Below are positions 33,049 to 44,921 of a stretch of 64,000 nucleotides of DNA, one piece after another. The stretch is from assembly GCF_013409935.1 (NCBI RefSeq), contig NZ_JACCCO010000003.1, positions 434,001 to 498,000 of the forward strand. The letters are read 5' to 3'. The position numbers and the translations under genes are program-made. The stretch is from Streptosporangium sandarakinum. Its GTDB lineage: Bacteria > Actinomycetota > Actinomycetes > Streptosporangiales > Streptosporangiaceae. Each line of letters begins with the position of its first letter. Within the stretch, counting starts at the first letter, position 1. The notes under the pieces were generated by a model. The model ran no database searches, had not been told where the DNA came from, and saw nothing but the letters and a program-made list of their open reading frames with translations.

Positions 33049-34326
33049 ATGACCCATGAAGATCAGCACACCGCCGACCCTCTCGCCCGCGTGCTGGGCT
33101 GGGCCGGCCTCGGCCTCGGCCTGGCGCACATCGTCGCGCCGAAGACCGCCGGCCGGGTCTACCGGAGGCTGGCGCCGACGGGTGGGCGGGAGTTCATCCA
33201 GGCCATGCCGATGATGGGCGGAACGTCCGGCCGCGGCCTGCGGCGGAGGCTCATGCCCACCGGCGGCCGGGAGTTCCTGTACGCGATCCCGTCACCGGGA
33301 GCGGGAGGCAGGCTCCGCGGGCTGCCGATGGCGGGCGGCCGGGGGCTTCCCCGCGGGCTGCGGCGGGCGCTGGCTCCGACCGGCGGGCGGGAGTTCCTGC
33401 ACGTGATCCCGACGCCCGGGGCGCGGGACCTGCTCCACATGACGCCGCCCGGCACCGGCCGGGGCATCACCGGCCGGATCCGTACGATGCTGGCGCCGAC
33501 CGGCCGGCGGGAGTTCCTGCACGTGATCCCGTACCCGGGAGGCCGCGGGCACGCCCACGGGATGGGGGACCACCACCGCATGGGCGGCATGAGGCGCATG
33601 ATGGCGCCGGGCCGCGGCATGGGCGGCATGACGCGGCTGATGTCGTCGGGCCGCATGAGGGCCGGCCGGGGCCGGCGCGGCGGCGCGGGCGGCCGCATCG
33701 GGGCCCTCACGGCGGCCACCGGGCTCGCCGCCGCCGTGTACGCCGCGGCGCGGATCGGCCGGCGCGGCACGATCACCCGGGAGCAGCAGGGCCGTGAACT
33801 GGGTGAACGGGTCCGGGACCTGCGGGCGGCGGTGACGATCAACCAACCTCGCGAGGAGGTGTACCGGTACTGGCGGGACTTCGGGCACCTTCCGCGGTTC
33901 ATGACGCATCTGGAGTCGGTGGAGGTGACCGGGGACGGGCGGTCGCACTGGACGGCGCGGGGACCGGCGGGCAAGAGCGTGCAGTGGGACGCGGAGATCA
34001 CCGAGGACCGCCCGGGCGAGCTGATCTCGTGGCGGTCCACGGGACGGGCGACGGTCCCCAACAGCGGGACGGTGCGGTTCGCCGACGCCCCGGGCGGGCG
34101 GGGCACCGAGGTGCGGGTGAGCCTGCGGTACGACCCGCCGGGCGGCAAGGCGGGACTCGCGCTTGCCCGGCTGCTGGGTGAGCACCCCGAGCAGCAGGTC
34201 CGCGACGACCTGCGCCGGTTCAAGCAGGTCATGGAGACCGGGGAGGTGGTGCGGTCCGAAGGCAGCCCGGAGGGCACCCGCGCGCTCCGGCAGGCCGTAC
34301 AGCGTCCCGCCCAGCCGGTGGGGTGA
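33049..34326 (+). CDS. SRPBCC-family protein with four-copy N-terminal peptide repeat
   Basis: This 425-residue protein has a typical cyclase/dehydrase-like SRPBCC domain at about 260-410 (VTINQPREEVYRYWRDFGHL to DLRRFKQVMETGEV), a fold that binds hydrophobic ligands. The N-terminal half is unusual. After a hydrophobic GWAGLGLGLAHIVAPKTAG come four copies of a LAPTGGREFLHVIP-type unit (41-53, 68-81, 108-121, 148-161) separated by Gly/Arg/Met-rich spacers, then a hydrophobic stretch near 220. ATG 33049 follows GTGAGGA. The next gene, a zinc dehydrogenase, starts 9 bases downstream, a pairing common in actinomycetes. Confidence 0.75.
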   Translation: MTHEDQHTADPLARVLGWAGLGLGLAHIVAPKTAGRVYRRLAPTGGREFIQAMPMMGGTSGRGLRRRLMPTGGREFLYAIPSPGAGGRLRGLPMAGGRGLPRGLRRALAPTGGREFLHVIPTPGARDLLHMTPPGTGRGITGRIRTMLAPTGRREFLHVIPYPGGRGHAHGMGDHHRMGGMRRMMAPGRGMGGMTRLMSSGRMRAGRGRRGGAGGRIGALTAATGLAAAVYAAARIGRRGTITREQQGRELGERVRDLRAAVTINQPREEVYRYWRDFGHLPRFMTHLESVEVTGDGRSHWTARGPAGKSVQWDAEITEDRPGELISWRSTGRATVPNSGTVRFADAPGGRGTEVRVSLRYDPPGGKAGLALARLLGEHPEQQVRDDLRRFKQVMETGEVVRSEGSPEGTRALRQAVQRPAQPVG

Positions 34327-34335
34327 GGGGGAGAC

Positions 34336-35505
<1,170 letters not shown>

Positions 35506-35516
35506 CGCTCTGACCT

Positions 35517-35579
35517 GGGCCCACCGGCCCGGCGAGAAGGTCCCGGCCACGACGCCGGGCGCTCCCGGCCGGTGGGCCC
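35517..35579 (+). terminator. Hairpin terminator after the zinc dehydrogenase
   Basis: A perfect 13-bp stem (35517-35529 with 35567-35579) encloses a 37-base loop that itself contains a CCCGGC/GCCGGG pair. It begins 12 bases after the stop codon. Confidence 0.55.
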
Positions 35580-35685
35580 CCGCCTGCCGGCGCGCGCCGG
35601 GCCGGCGGACCGCCGCCGATCGCCCGCCACGCCGACGGCACATGTCGCCCTACCGGCGCGGCGGGCGGATGCCTACAGTGCTGGG

Positions 35686-35721
35686 TTGACGTCCTCCCCA
35701 CGGCTGAGGCCCGGGGTCTCC
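35686..35721. other. Sequence resembling the right end of the TnpB element
   Basis: TTGACGTCCTCCCC (35686-35699) matches 13 of 14 bases of the tnpB element end at 6112-6125. It is followed by a hairpin-capable CCCC...GGGG and TCTCC, as in that element. It may be a solo end relic or a chance promoter-like sequence upstream of the CoxG-like gene. Confidence 0.35.
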
Positions 35722-35738
35722 GCGCCGGAAGGAACCTG

Positions 35739-36473
35739 ATGAAGGTCGCAGGCAGTGCCGTGCTCGGCATCGACAGGGACCGCGTGTGGTCCGCGCTCCA
35801 GGACCCGGCCGTGCTCGTGCGCACGATCCCGGGCTGCGAGCGCCTGGAGGAGACGGGGCCCGGCGCCTACCGGATGACGGTCACCGCCGGGGTCGCCTCG
35901 ATCAAGGGCGTCTACCAGGGGGAGGTGACGCTGACCGAGCCCGACGCGCCGAAGCGGTTCGTGCTCCGGGCCCGGGGGCAGGGCGCCCCCGGCACGGTCG
36001 ACGCCACCGTCGAGATCCGCCTCAGCGACGCCGGGGACGGCACCAGGGTCGACTACGACGCCGAGGCGGTGGTCGGCGGCATGATCGGGGGCGTCGGCCA
36101 GCGCATGCTCGGCTCGGTGGCGAAGAAGACCGCGGGCGAGTTCTTCTCCGCCGTCGAAGGCCACCTCTCCGCCGCCGCGGAGGTCCCCGCCGCTCCCGCG
36201 ACCGGGGCCGCCGGAGCCGCCGGGGCCACCGGGGCTGTGGCGGCCGTCCCGGGGACCGTCGCGGTCCCCGCCCAGGCCGGCCCGGCGACCCTCACCGAAG
36301 AGGCGGCTTCGGCCGGGCCGCGGGTCTACGAGCGTCCCGCCGTCCGGCCCGCCCCGCGATCCGCCGCGGCCGGCCCCGCCTGGCCGGTCCTCGCCGCCTT
36401 CGGGATGGGCGCCGGGGTGGCGCTCGGCAGCGCGGTGATCGGCTGGCTGCTGGGCCGCGCCGGCCGCCGCTGA
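35739..36473 (+). CDS. CoxG-like SRPBCC protein with C-terminal membrane helix
   Basis: This 244-residue protein opens with a CoxG/SRPBCC domain (1-150): MKVAGSAVLGIDRDRVWSAL, then IPGCERLEETGPGAYRM and VSGVGQRM-type GGVGQRMLG. An Ala/Gly/Val-rich linker leads to a C-terminal hydrophobic helix (WPVLAAFGMGAGVALGSAVI) and a short basic end, so it is probably membrane anchored. CoxG proteins recruit CO dehydrogenase to the membrane in Oligotropha. Here no cox operon adjoins; the molybdenum hydroxylase is 8 kb away. The start ATG has GGAAGGAAC upstream. Confidence 0.82.
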   Translation: MKVAGSAVLGIDRDRVWSALQDPAVLVRTIPGCERLEETGPGAYRMTVTAGVASIKGVYQGEVTLTEPDAPKRFVLRARGQGAPGTVDATVEIRLSDAGDGTRVDYDAEAVVGGMIGGVGQRMLGSVAKKTAGEFFSAVEGHLSAAAEVPAAPATGAAGAAGATGAVAAVPGTVAVPAQAGPATLTEEAASAGPRVYERPAVRPAPRSAAAGPAWPVLAAFGMGAGVALGSAVIGWLLGRAGRR

Positions 36474-36607
36474 GCCGTGCCCGGCGGGGCCTCATGTCCC
36501 GGTGAAGGGCCGGGGCTTTTCCCGTCAAGGGCCGCGCGCCCGTACGGCGGCGCGGCGGATCCGGTGGCACCGTCGGGCTGTCGGCCGACGACGGGCCCGG
36601 GGAGACC

Positions 36608-39400
36608 ATGGAGCCGCTGCTGATCCTGCACGCCGTCGCGGCGGTGTGCGCCCCGGCCATGGCGCGCCGGTTCGGCCGCGACGCCTTCCTCGTGCTCGCC
36701 CTGCCGCCCGCGTGCGGGTTCGCCTACACCCTGTGGGCCGTCGTCACGGGCACGCCCGTCGCCTCGCACCACGACTGGGCGCCCGCGCTGGGACTCGGCC
36801 TGACCTTCCGCGCCGACGCGCTGAGCCTGCTGATGATGACGCTGGTCACCGGGGTCGGCGCGCTGGTGCTGCTGTACTGCTCCCGCTACTTCTCCGCCGG
36901 CGAGGACGGGCTCGGCAGGTTCGGCGGGGCGCTGGTGGCCTTCGCCGGGGCCATGCTCGGCCTGGTGGCCGCCGACGACCTGCTCCTGCTGTACGTGTTC
37001 TGGGAGCTGACCACCCTCTTCTCCTACCTGCTGATCGGCCAGGACCCGGCGAGCCGGGCCGGGCGCCGGGCCGCGCTGCAGGCGCTCACCGTCACCACCT
37101 TCGGCGGGCTGGCCATGCTCGCCGGGTTCGTCATGCTGGGCGAGGCGGCCGGCACCTACCGGATCTCGCAGCTCGTCGCGCACCCCCCGGCCGGCGGGAC
37201 GGTGCCCGCCGCGCTGGCGCTCGTCATGACCGGCGCGCTGTCGAAGTCGGCGATCTTCCCGTTCAGCATGTGGCTGCCCGCCGCGATGGCCGCGCCGACC
37301 CCGGTCTCGGCCTACCTGCACGCCGCGGCGATGGTCAAGGCCGGCGTCTACCTGCTGGCCAGGCTCAGCCCGGCCTTCGGTGAAGCGGTCCCGTGGCGGG
37401 CGGCGGCCGTGTCGCTCGGCCTGCTCACGATGGTGCTGGGCGGCTGGCGGGCCCTGCGCGAGAACGACCTCAAACGGCTGCTCGCCTACGGCACGGTGAG
37501 CCAGCTCGGCTTCCTGACCGTGCTGTTCGACACCGCCACCCGTGGCGCCGCGCTCGCGGGCGCCGCCATGCTGGGCGCGCACGCCCTGTTCAAGGCGTCG
37601 CTGTTCCTGGTCGTCGGGGTCGTCGACCACGCCGCCGGCACCCGCGACCTGCGCGAGCTGAGCGGCCTGCGGCGCTCGGCGCCCTGGCTGTGCGCGGTCG
37701 CGACGGCCGCCGCGGCCTCCATGGCGGGCCTGCCGCCCTTCTTCGGGTTCTCCGCCAAGGAGGCGGCCTTCGAGTCGCTGCTCGGCGGCGGACTCGGCCG
37801 GTCGGCGACGCTGGCCGGGGTGGTGCTCGGCTCGGCGCTGACCGCCGCCTACAGCCTGCGCTTCCTCACCGGGGCCTTCGGGAGCCCGCCGGGCAGGGAC
37901 CCGACCCCGCTCGCCCCCTACGGCGCCGCGACGTTCCTGCCGCCCGCCCTGCTCGCCGTGCTCGGACTGGCCGCCGCCCCCTTCGCCTCCTGGTACGGCC
38001 GGGCCATGGACCCCTACACCGCCACCTTCGCCACCCCCGGCCACGACGCCCACCTCGCGCTGTGGAGCGGCGCGCCCGTCCCGCTGCTGCTGTCCGCCGT
38101 CGCCCTGGCCGCGGGCGCGCTGCTCTTCGCCGCCGGGGACAGGGGGGCGCGGGCCGGGCGGCTGCTGCGCACGATCGACTCCGGCCGGGTCTACTGGGCG
38201 CTCGTGCGGGGCACGAACCGCTTCGCCGGGCAGCTCACCGGCGTCGTCCAGCGCGGCTCCCTCCCCGACTACCTCATGATCGCGTTCGCCACCCTGGCGG
38301 GCATCGCGGCCTTCGCGCTGCTGCACGGGCCGGTCACCACCGCGGGACCGGTCGTCGTCCTGTGGAAGCGCGCCGAGCAGCCCGTCGTCGGGGCCCTCCT
38401 CGCCGCCACGGCCGTCCTGGCGCCGCTCGCCCGCTCACACGTCGTGCTCGCGCTGCTGGTCGGGCTGACCGGGTACGGCACCGCGCTGCTGTTCCTCGCC
38501 CACGGCTCACCCGACCTGGCGATGACCCAGCTCCTCGTCGAGACGCTGAGCCTGGTGGCGTTCGTGCTGGTGCTGCGCAGGCTCCCGATCGTCCCGGAGG
38601 AGGAGCAGCGGCCCCGGGTGCCGCCGGCCGTACGCGCCGTGCTCGGGCTGGTCACCGGCCTCGTGGCGGCCGGCGCGGGGGCGCTGGCGGTCAACGCGCG
38701 GTCGGAGACGCCGATCGGGACGCTGCTGGCCGGTCCGGCGGAACGATCGGGGGCCGCCAACATCGTCAGCGCGCTGCTGGTGGACATCAGGGCCTGGGAC
38801 ACCCTCGGGGAGACCGCCGTCCTCGTCGTCCTCACCCTGGGGGTGACCAGCCTGGTCTTCCTGCGCCGCCGCACGTACGCGCTGGAGCGGCCACCGGCCG
38901 GGCACCGCAGGCCGCCGGGCCGGACCTACTGGCTGACGGCGACCCTGCCGCCCGGCGAACGGGCCGCCGTCCTGGAGATCGTGGCGAGGATGATCTTCCA
39001 CACCCTGCTGCTCGTCTCGGTCTTCCTGCTGTTCACCGGGCACGGCTCGGTGGGCGGCGGGTTCGCCGGCGGCATCGTGGCCGGGCTCTCCCTGGTCGTC
39101 CGCTACCTCGCCGGAGGCCGTTACGAGCTGGCCGTCGCCGCGCCGACCGGCGCCGGGGTGCTGATGGGGCTGGGCCTGCTGCTGTCGGTGGCGACCGCGG
39201 CCCTGGGCCTGGCGTTCGGCGGCGCGCCGCTGCGCGCGTTCTCCGCCGACCTGGCCGTCCCGCTGGCCGGGAAGGTCCACCTGTCCACCGTGCTGCTGTT
39301 CGACCTCGGGATCTACCTGACGGTGCTCGGCATGGTGCAGGACATCCTGCGCGGCCTGGGCGCCGAACTGGACCGGCAGATCGAGGAGGAGGCCCGGTGA
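36608..39400 (+). CDS. mrpA: Mrp Na+/H+ antiporter subunits A and B, fused
   Basis: This 930-residue membrane protein has the complex-I NuoL-like MrpA core. WELTTLFSYLLIG and GALSKSAIFPFSMWLPAAMA with APTPVSAYLHAA mark the proton channel, and Lys/Glu residues lie within the helices. A C-terminal MrpB domain (about 781-930, from FHTLLLVSVFLLFTGHGSVG) is fused in frame, an arrangement known in other bacteria. ATG 36608 has GGGGAG 3 bases upstream. It is the first gene of an operon in which every following gene overlaps its predecessor. The complex exchanges Na+ for H+ and supports alkali and salt tolerance. Confidence 0.92.
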   Translation: MEPLLILHAVAAVCAPAMARRFGRDAFLVLALPPACGFAYTLWAVVTGTPVASHHDWAPALGLGLTFRADALSLLMMTLVTGVGALVLLYCSRYFSAGEDGLGRFGGALVAFAGAMLGLVAADDLLLLYVFWELTTLFSYLLIGQDPASRAGRRAALQALTVTTFGGLAMLAGFVMLGEAAGTYRISQLVAHPPAGGTVPAALALVMTGALSKSAIFPFSMWLPAAMAAPTPVSAYLHAAAMVKAGVYLLARLSPAFGEAVPWRAAAVSLGLLTMVLGGWRALRENDLKRLLAYGTVSQLGFLTVLFDTATRGAALAGAAMLGAHALFKASLFLVVGVVDHAAGTRDLRELSGLRRSAPWLCAVATAAAASMAGLPPFFGFSAKEAAFESLLGGGLGRSATLAGVVLGSALTAAYSLRFLTGAFGSPPGRDPTPLAPYGAATFLPPALLAVLGLAAAPFASWYGRAMDPYTATFATPGHDAHLALWSGAPVPLLLSAVALAAGALLFAAGDRGARAGRLLRTIDSGRVYWALVRGTNRFAGQLTGVVQRGSLPDYLMIAFATLAGIAAFALLHGPVTTAGPVVVLWKRAEQPVVGALLAATAVLAPLARSHVVLALLVGLTGYGTALLFLAHGSPDLAMTQLLVETLSLVAFVLVLRRLPIVPEEEQRPRVPPAVRAVLGLVTGLVAAGAGALAVNARSETPIGTLLAGPAERSGAANIVSALLVDIRAWDTLGETAVLVVLTLGVTSLVFLRRRTYALERPPAGHRRPPGRTYWLTATLPPGERAAVLEIVARMIFHTLLLVSVFLLFTGHGSVGGGFAGGIVAGLSLVVRYLAGGRYELAVAAPTGAGVLMGLGLLLSVATAALGLAFGGAPLRAFSADLAVPLAGKVHLSTVLLFDLGIYLTVLGMVQDILRGLGAELDRQIEEEAR

Positions 39401-40211
39401 GCGTCCCGCTGCTGCCGATCGCCGCCTCCGCGACGCTGGTCGCGGCCGGGGCGTCGCTCCTCCTGGAACGCAGCCTGGTGCGGCTGCTGGCCGGCGTCAT
39501 CCTCCTCGGCAACGGGGTGAACCTGCTGATCGTCACGGTCTCCGGCCCGCCGGGGGACCCGCCGATCCTCGGCAGGTCCGCTCCCGGCCGGATGGCCGAC
39601 CCGCTGCCGCAGGCGATGGTGCTCACCTCCATCGTGATCACCATGGGCGTCACCGCGTTCCTGCTGTCCATGGTCCACCGGTCCTGGCAGCTCACCGGCG
39701 GCGACGAGGTGCAGGACGACACCGAGGACCGCCGGGTGCGGCTGCGCTCCCAGCACGACGAGATCGCCGAGGCGGTGCGCGAACGGCGGAGGGCCTACCG
39801 CAGGCTGGTCGCCGGGCAGCGCGCCGAGCTGGCCCGCCTGAACGCCGCCCGGCACGAGCGCGAACACCGGGAGGCCCGGGAGATGCGGCGGCGGATCGAC
39901 GAGGTCGGCGCCGAGCTCGACCGCTGGGTCCGCGAGCACGGGGAGGCACTGCCCCCCGAGCGGATCGCCGAACGGCGCGCCGAGGCCCGGCGCGCCGAGG
40001 AGGAGTCCCGGCGCGAACGCCACGAGCGGGTCCGCCGGATCCGCGAGGACTTCGCCCGCAGGGAGCGGGAGCTCGCCGAACACGAGCGGGAGGTCCGCGA
40101 GCGGCTGAAGGCCCGCCGCCGCGAGGCCCGGGAGCGGATGCGGGCCGCCATCCGGGCCGACCGGGCCCGGCAGGCCAGGGCCGAGGACCCGGACCTGGAG
40201 GGCGACGACTG

Positions 40212-40212
<1 letters not shown>
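39397..40212 (+). CDS. mrpC: Mrp antiporter subunit C with a C-terminal coiled coil
   Basis: Residues 1-100 form a normal NuoK-like MrpC with three helices (GVILLGNGVNLLIV, PQAMVLTSIVITMGVTAF). Ordinary MrpC ends soon after the EVQDDTEDRR tail seen here at 104-113. This protein continues for another 155 residues, almost all Arg, Glu and Ala in heptad-like order (ERRAEARRAEEESRRERHER), a long, highly charged coiled coil. It is likely cytoplasmic. GTG 39397 overlaps the MrpAB stop (GTGA), and the stop overlaps the mrpD ATG. The extension could tether the complex to a partner or regulate it; no function is known. Confidence 0.85.
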
Positions 40213-41968
<1,756 letters not shown>

Positions 41969-41972
<4 letters not shown>

Positions 41973-42517
41973 GCAGGCCGGACGGCGACCGCGCGCCCCT
42001 GCTGTTCGGCAGGCCCGTCCCGCCCCGCACGGTGGCCTGGCTGACGGTGGTCTGGCTGCTGCTGTGGGGCGAGCTGAGCGTCGCCAACGTCCTGGGCGGG
42101 CTGCTCGCCGCGCTGGCCGTCGTCTGGCTGCTGCCGCTGCCGGCCCGTAAGCCCGCGCTGCGCATCCACCCGGCCCGGCTGCTGGTCTTCCTGGCCGTCT
42201 TCGCCACCGACCTGGTGATCTCCAGCGTCCGGGTCGCGTTCTGGGCGCTGCGCTTCGGCACGGTGCCGCCGATGGAGATCGTCGAGGTACGGCTGCGCAC
42301 CTCCTCGGAGGTGATGGCGGTGCTGGCCGTGGTGGCGCTGTCGGCGCTGCCCGGCAGCCTCGTGCTGGAGGCCCGCCTGGCGGACGGGGAACTGGTCCTG
42401 CACGTCCTCGGGCTCACCGGTGACGTGCAGGGGACGACGCGGGCGGACGTGGCGAAGCTGGAGGCGCGCATCGTGGCGGCCTTCGGCACCACCGCCGACA
42501 GGGAGGAGCTGCGATGA
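41969..42517 (+). CDS. mrpE: Mrp antiporter subunit E
   Basis: This 182-residue MrpE has the usual N-terminal helices (VVWLLLWGELSVANVLGGLL) and the family core SALPGSLVLEARLADGELVL with VHVLGLTG-type ending HVLGLTGDV. GTG 41969 overlaps the mrpD stop (GTGA), and its own stop overlaps mrpF (ATGA). MrpE is needed for full antiport in studied systems though it is not related to complex-I subunits. Confidence 0.9.
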
Positions 42518-42777
42518 CGGCGATGGTGTACCCGGTGGTGCTGGCGCTGCTCGGCGGCGCGGCGGCGCTGACGCTGTACCGGCTGGTGCGCGGCCCGTCC
42601 ATGCTGGACCGCGCGATCGCCCTGGACGTGCTGACCGCCGTGGTGATGTGCGTGATCGGCGCGGCGGCGGTCGCGCGCGGCCAGTACTCGGCGCTGCCGC
42701 TGCTGCCGGTGCTGACCCTGCTGGGGTTCGTCGGATCGGTCTCGCTGGCCAGGTTCTTCGCCGGGCGGGCGCGGTGA
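42514..42777 (+). CDS. mrpF: Mrp antiporter subunit F
   Basis: This 87-residue protein has three helices and the MrpF signature YRLVRGPSMLDRAIALDVLT in the first half. ATG 42514 overlaps the mrpE stop, and its stop overlaps mrpG (GTGA), keeping subunits in fixed ratio. Length and helix pattern are normal for the family. Confidence 0.92.
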   Translation: MTAMVYPVVLALLGGAAALTLYRLVRGPSMLDRAIALDVLTAVVMCVIGAAAVARGQYSALPLLPVLTLLGFVGSVSLARFFAGRAR

Positions 42778-43100
42778 CCGCCCTGGACATCGCCGCCGCG
42801 GCGTGCCTGCTGCTGGGCGCCGCGCTGGCGTTCGTCGCCGGGGTGGGGATGGTCCGCTTCCCGGCCACCCTCGCCCGCATGCACGCCGCGACCAAACCCC
42901 AGGTGCTCAGCCTGCACCTGGTGCTGCTGGCCATGTGGCTGCGCCGCCCCACCTGGGCGACCGCCGGGCCGCTGCTGCTGGCCGCGATCTTCCAGGTCAT
43001 CACCGCCGCGGTGGCCGCCTACATGGTCGGCCGCGCCGTCTACCGCGGCGGCGAACCCGAGGACGGCACGGCCATCCCGGCCGGTGAGCCTCGCGCCTGA
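42774..43100 (+). CDS. mrpG: Mrp antiporter subunit G
   Basis: This 108-residue MrpG (PhaG/MnhG) has three helices and the conserved GMVRFPATLARMHAATKPQV after the first. GTG 42774 overlaps the mrpF stop. It is the last gene of the Mrp operon; the next gene starts 26 bases on with its own promoter. Confidence 0.9.
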   Translation: MTALDIAAAACLLLGAALAFVAGVGMVRFPATLARMHAATKPQVLSLHLVLLAMWLRRPTWATAGPLLLAAIFQVITAAVAAYMVGRAVYRGGEPEDGTAIPAGEPRA

Positions 43101-43113
43101 GGATCCCCGGGCG

Positions 43114-43119
43114 TAACGT
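43114..43119 (+). promoter_or_regulatory. -10 box for a leaderless gene
   Basis: TAACGT lies 7 bases before ATG 43127, the spacing seen when transcription starts at the initiator codon. No Shine-Dalgarno sequence is present. Confidence 0.4.
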
Positions 43120-43126
43120 GGCGGGT

Positions 43127-44029
43127 ATGCGGGAGGCACGTGCGGAGGATGCCCGGACCGAGGCCAGAAGGCTCGTCACGAGCCTGCTGGGCACGGAGCG
43201 ACCCCAGGCCGGCGCCCTGCTCCGCGAGGCGGAGGCGGCGCTGGGGGCCGGTCGTGTCGAACACTGCGTGGAGCTGGCGCGTGGAGCGCCGCTCACCCGC
43301 CGCTCCACCGAGCTATCGGCGGTGGCCGCCCTGCTGGTCGGCACCCGCGACCTGGGGGAGGAGTGGTGGCGGCGGCCCCGCGGCGACAAGCTGCCCGCGC
43401 CCGACGAGGCGCTGGCGGCCGCGACCGCCATCGACCCGTGGACAGACCTGACCGTGCTGGAGATGCTCGCCGCCTGGATCGCCGACGACGCCGCCGACGA
43501 GGTGTGGGGCCCGCCCGCGGCGTCGGCCGACCTGAACTCCTGGCAGGCCGAGGACCGCGTCGGCCTGCCGCCGGACGCCGAACCCGGCAGGCGCCTCGTC
43601 GTCGCCTTCGACGCGGGCGGCCGGCTCGACGCGCTGGTGGTCAGGCGCCCCGACGGCGAGCTGGGCTCCAACCTCGACTTCGCCTCCCTGCGCTACTCCC
43701 GCCCCGCCGAGGCCCAGTGGAGCTGGGGCGTGGCGGCCGGCCTCGGCCCGCACCGGCTGGAGGAGGACCCCGACCCCTACGCCGAGCCCGTCGACGGCGA
43801 CGCCGCCCGGACCCTGCGCGCCTGGGCCCTGGACAACGGCGCCTCCGCCGGGCAGGCCGGCGAGCCGTGGCGGACCAGGGGCGACGTGGTGGCCGCGGTC
43901 GACCGGGTCGACTGGATGTGGCGCAGCGGCGAGTGGTTCGCCTGGTGGCGTGCGGTGTCCGCGCTGGTCGACGGCGACGCCGACCGGCTCGCCGCCCGCC
44001 TGGAGGACATCGCCGAGGACTCCGGGTAG
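43127..44029 (+). CDS. Conserved hypothetical protein, acidic, Trp-rich C-terminus
   Basis: This protein of about 300 residues has no family I can name. It is Ala/Glu/Asp-rich and soluble, with an N-terminal helical part (TEARRLVTSLLGTERPQAGA) and a C-terminal segment with several tryptophans (VDWMWRSGEWFAWWRAVSAL). ATG 43127 follows a -10-like TAACGT and lacks a ribosome site, suggesting a leaderless transcript; GTG 43118 is an in-frame alternative inside that box. It follows mrpG on the same strand but may be transcribed separately. Confidence 0.65.
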   Translation: MREARAEDARTEARRLVTSLLGTERPQAGALLREAEAALGAGRVEHCVELARGAPLTRRSTELSAVAALLVGTRDLGEEWWRRPRGDKLPAPDEALAAATAIDPWTDLTVLEMLAAWIADDAADEVWGPPAASADLNSWQAEDRVGLPPDAEPGRRLVVAFDAGGRLDALVVRRPDGELGSNLDFASLRYSRPAEAQWSWGVAAGLGPHRLEEDPDPYAEPVDGDAARTLRAWALDNGASAGQAGEPWRTRGDVVAAVDRVDWMWRSGEWFAWWRAVSALVDGDADRLAARLEDIAEDSG

Positions 44030-44132
44030 CGTTCGCCGCTCCCGTCCGTCCGGCGGTCCGGGGTCACGCGGGGTACGGCCGGCCCGGGGCCGCGTCCGAT
44101 CCGGCGGCTCGGGCGGTTTCGGCCCGGCGCGC

Positions 44133-44762
44133 TCAGCCCTCGCCGAGGTCGCCCGCGCGGTGGTGCCGCCGGCACAGCACCCGGTAGCGGATCAGGGCGG
44201 CGTCGGTGTCGCCGATGACGACCTGCTCGCCGGTGCGGACCATCCTGTCGCCGACCACGCGGGCGTTCAGCAGACCGGGACGCCCGCACCAGCACAGGAC
44301 CTCGACCTGCAGGCGGCTGATCTCGTCGGCCAGCTCGAACAGGCGCTGGGCGGCGGGGAACATCTGCGAACGGAAGTCGGAGGCCAGCCCGAAGGCGTAG
44401 ACGTCGACACCGTGGTGGTCGGCGAGGTCGGCGAGCTGCTCGATCTGGTCCACGGTGTAGAAGCACGCCTCGTCGCAGATGACGTAGTCGACGGGCTCGT
44501 GCCGCCGGACCAGGTCCACCAGGTCGAGGTCGTCCACCACCTCGATGGCCTCGCTGTCCAGCCCGATCCGGCTGGTGACCTTCGGCCCGCCCGAGCGGTC
44601 GTGCTTGGTCAGCACGAGACCGCGCCTGCCCTGACGGCCGTGGTTGTAGTTCATCTGCAGGGCCAGCGTGGACTTGCCGCAGTCCATCGGGCCGAAGTAG
44701 AAGCGCAGCACCCCGTCCCGGGTCCTGGGGGGAACAGTCGAAAGCGCGGACGATTCGGTCAC
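44133..44762 (-). CDS. tdk: Thymidine kinase, type II
   Basis: This 209-residue thymidine kinase makes dTMP from thymidine and ATP in the salvage pathway. The P-loop is GPMDCGKST at 24-32 and the Walker-B-like DEA at 97-99. The lasso/zinc part has VLCWCGRPG and a second cysteine in LCRRHH. A GTG start at 44760-44762 has a TAGGCT -10 box (44771-44776) 8 bases upstream and no ribosome site, so the mRNA is probably leaderless. It reads away from the small membrane protein gene. Confidence 0.93.
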   Translation of the reverse strand: MTESSALSTVPPRTRDGVLRFYFGPMDCGKSTLALQMNYNHGRQGRRGLVLTKHDRSGGPKVTSRIGLDSEAIEVVDDLDLVDLVRRHEPVDYVICDEACFYTVDQIEQLADLADHHGVDVYAFGLASDFRSQMFPAAQRLFELADEISRLQVEVLCWCGRPGLLNARVVGDRMVRTGEQVVIGDTDAALIRYRVLCRRHHRAGDLGEG

Positions 44763-44770
44763 GGGCCGCC

Positions 44771-44776
44771 AGCCTA
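44771..44776 (-). promoter_or_regulatory. -10 box of the thymidine kinase gene
   Basis: TAGGCT on the minus strand, 8 bases before the GTG start, fits a leaderless actinobacterial promoter. Confidence 0.4.
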
Positions 44777-44921
44777 GTGGGTCAGGGCGGGGTGTTTGGG
44801 CGGACGGTGCGCTGGTAGGAATTAACAGGTCCTTTGCCGGTACCGCCGAGTTCGGCCGGATCCGGCACCATGTGAACAGAGAGGGAGATCCCCTTTTGAC
44901 CTTGAGAGAGTGGGAGCGCCC

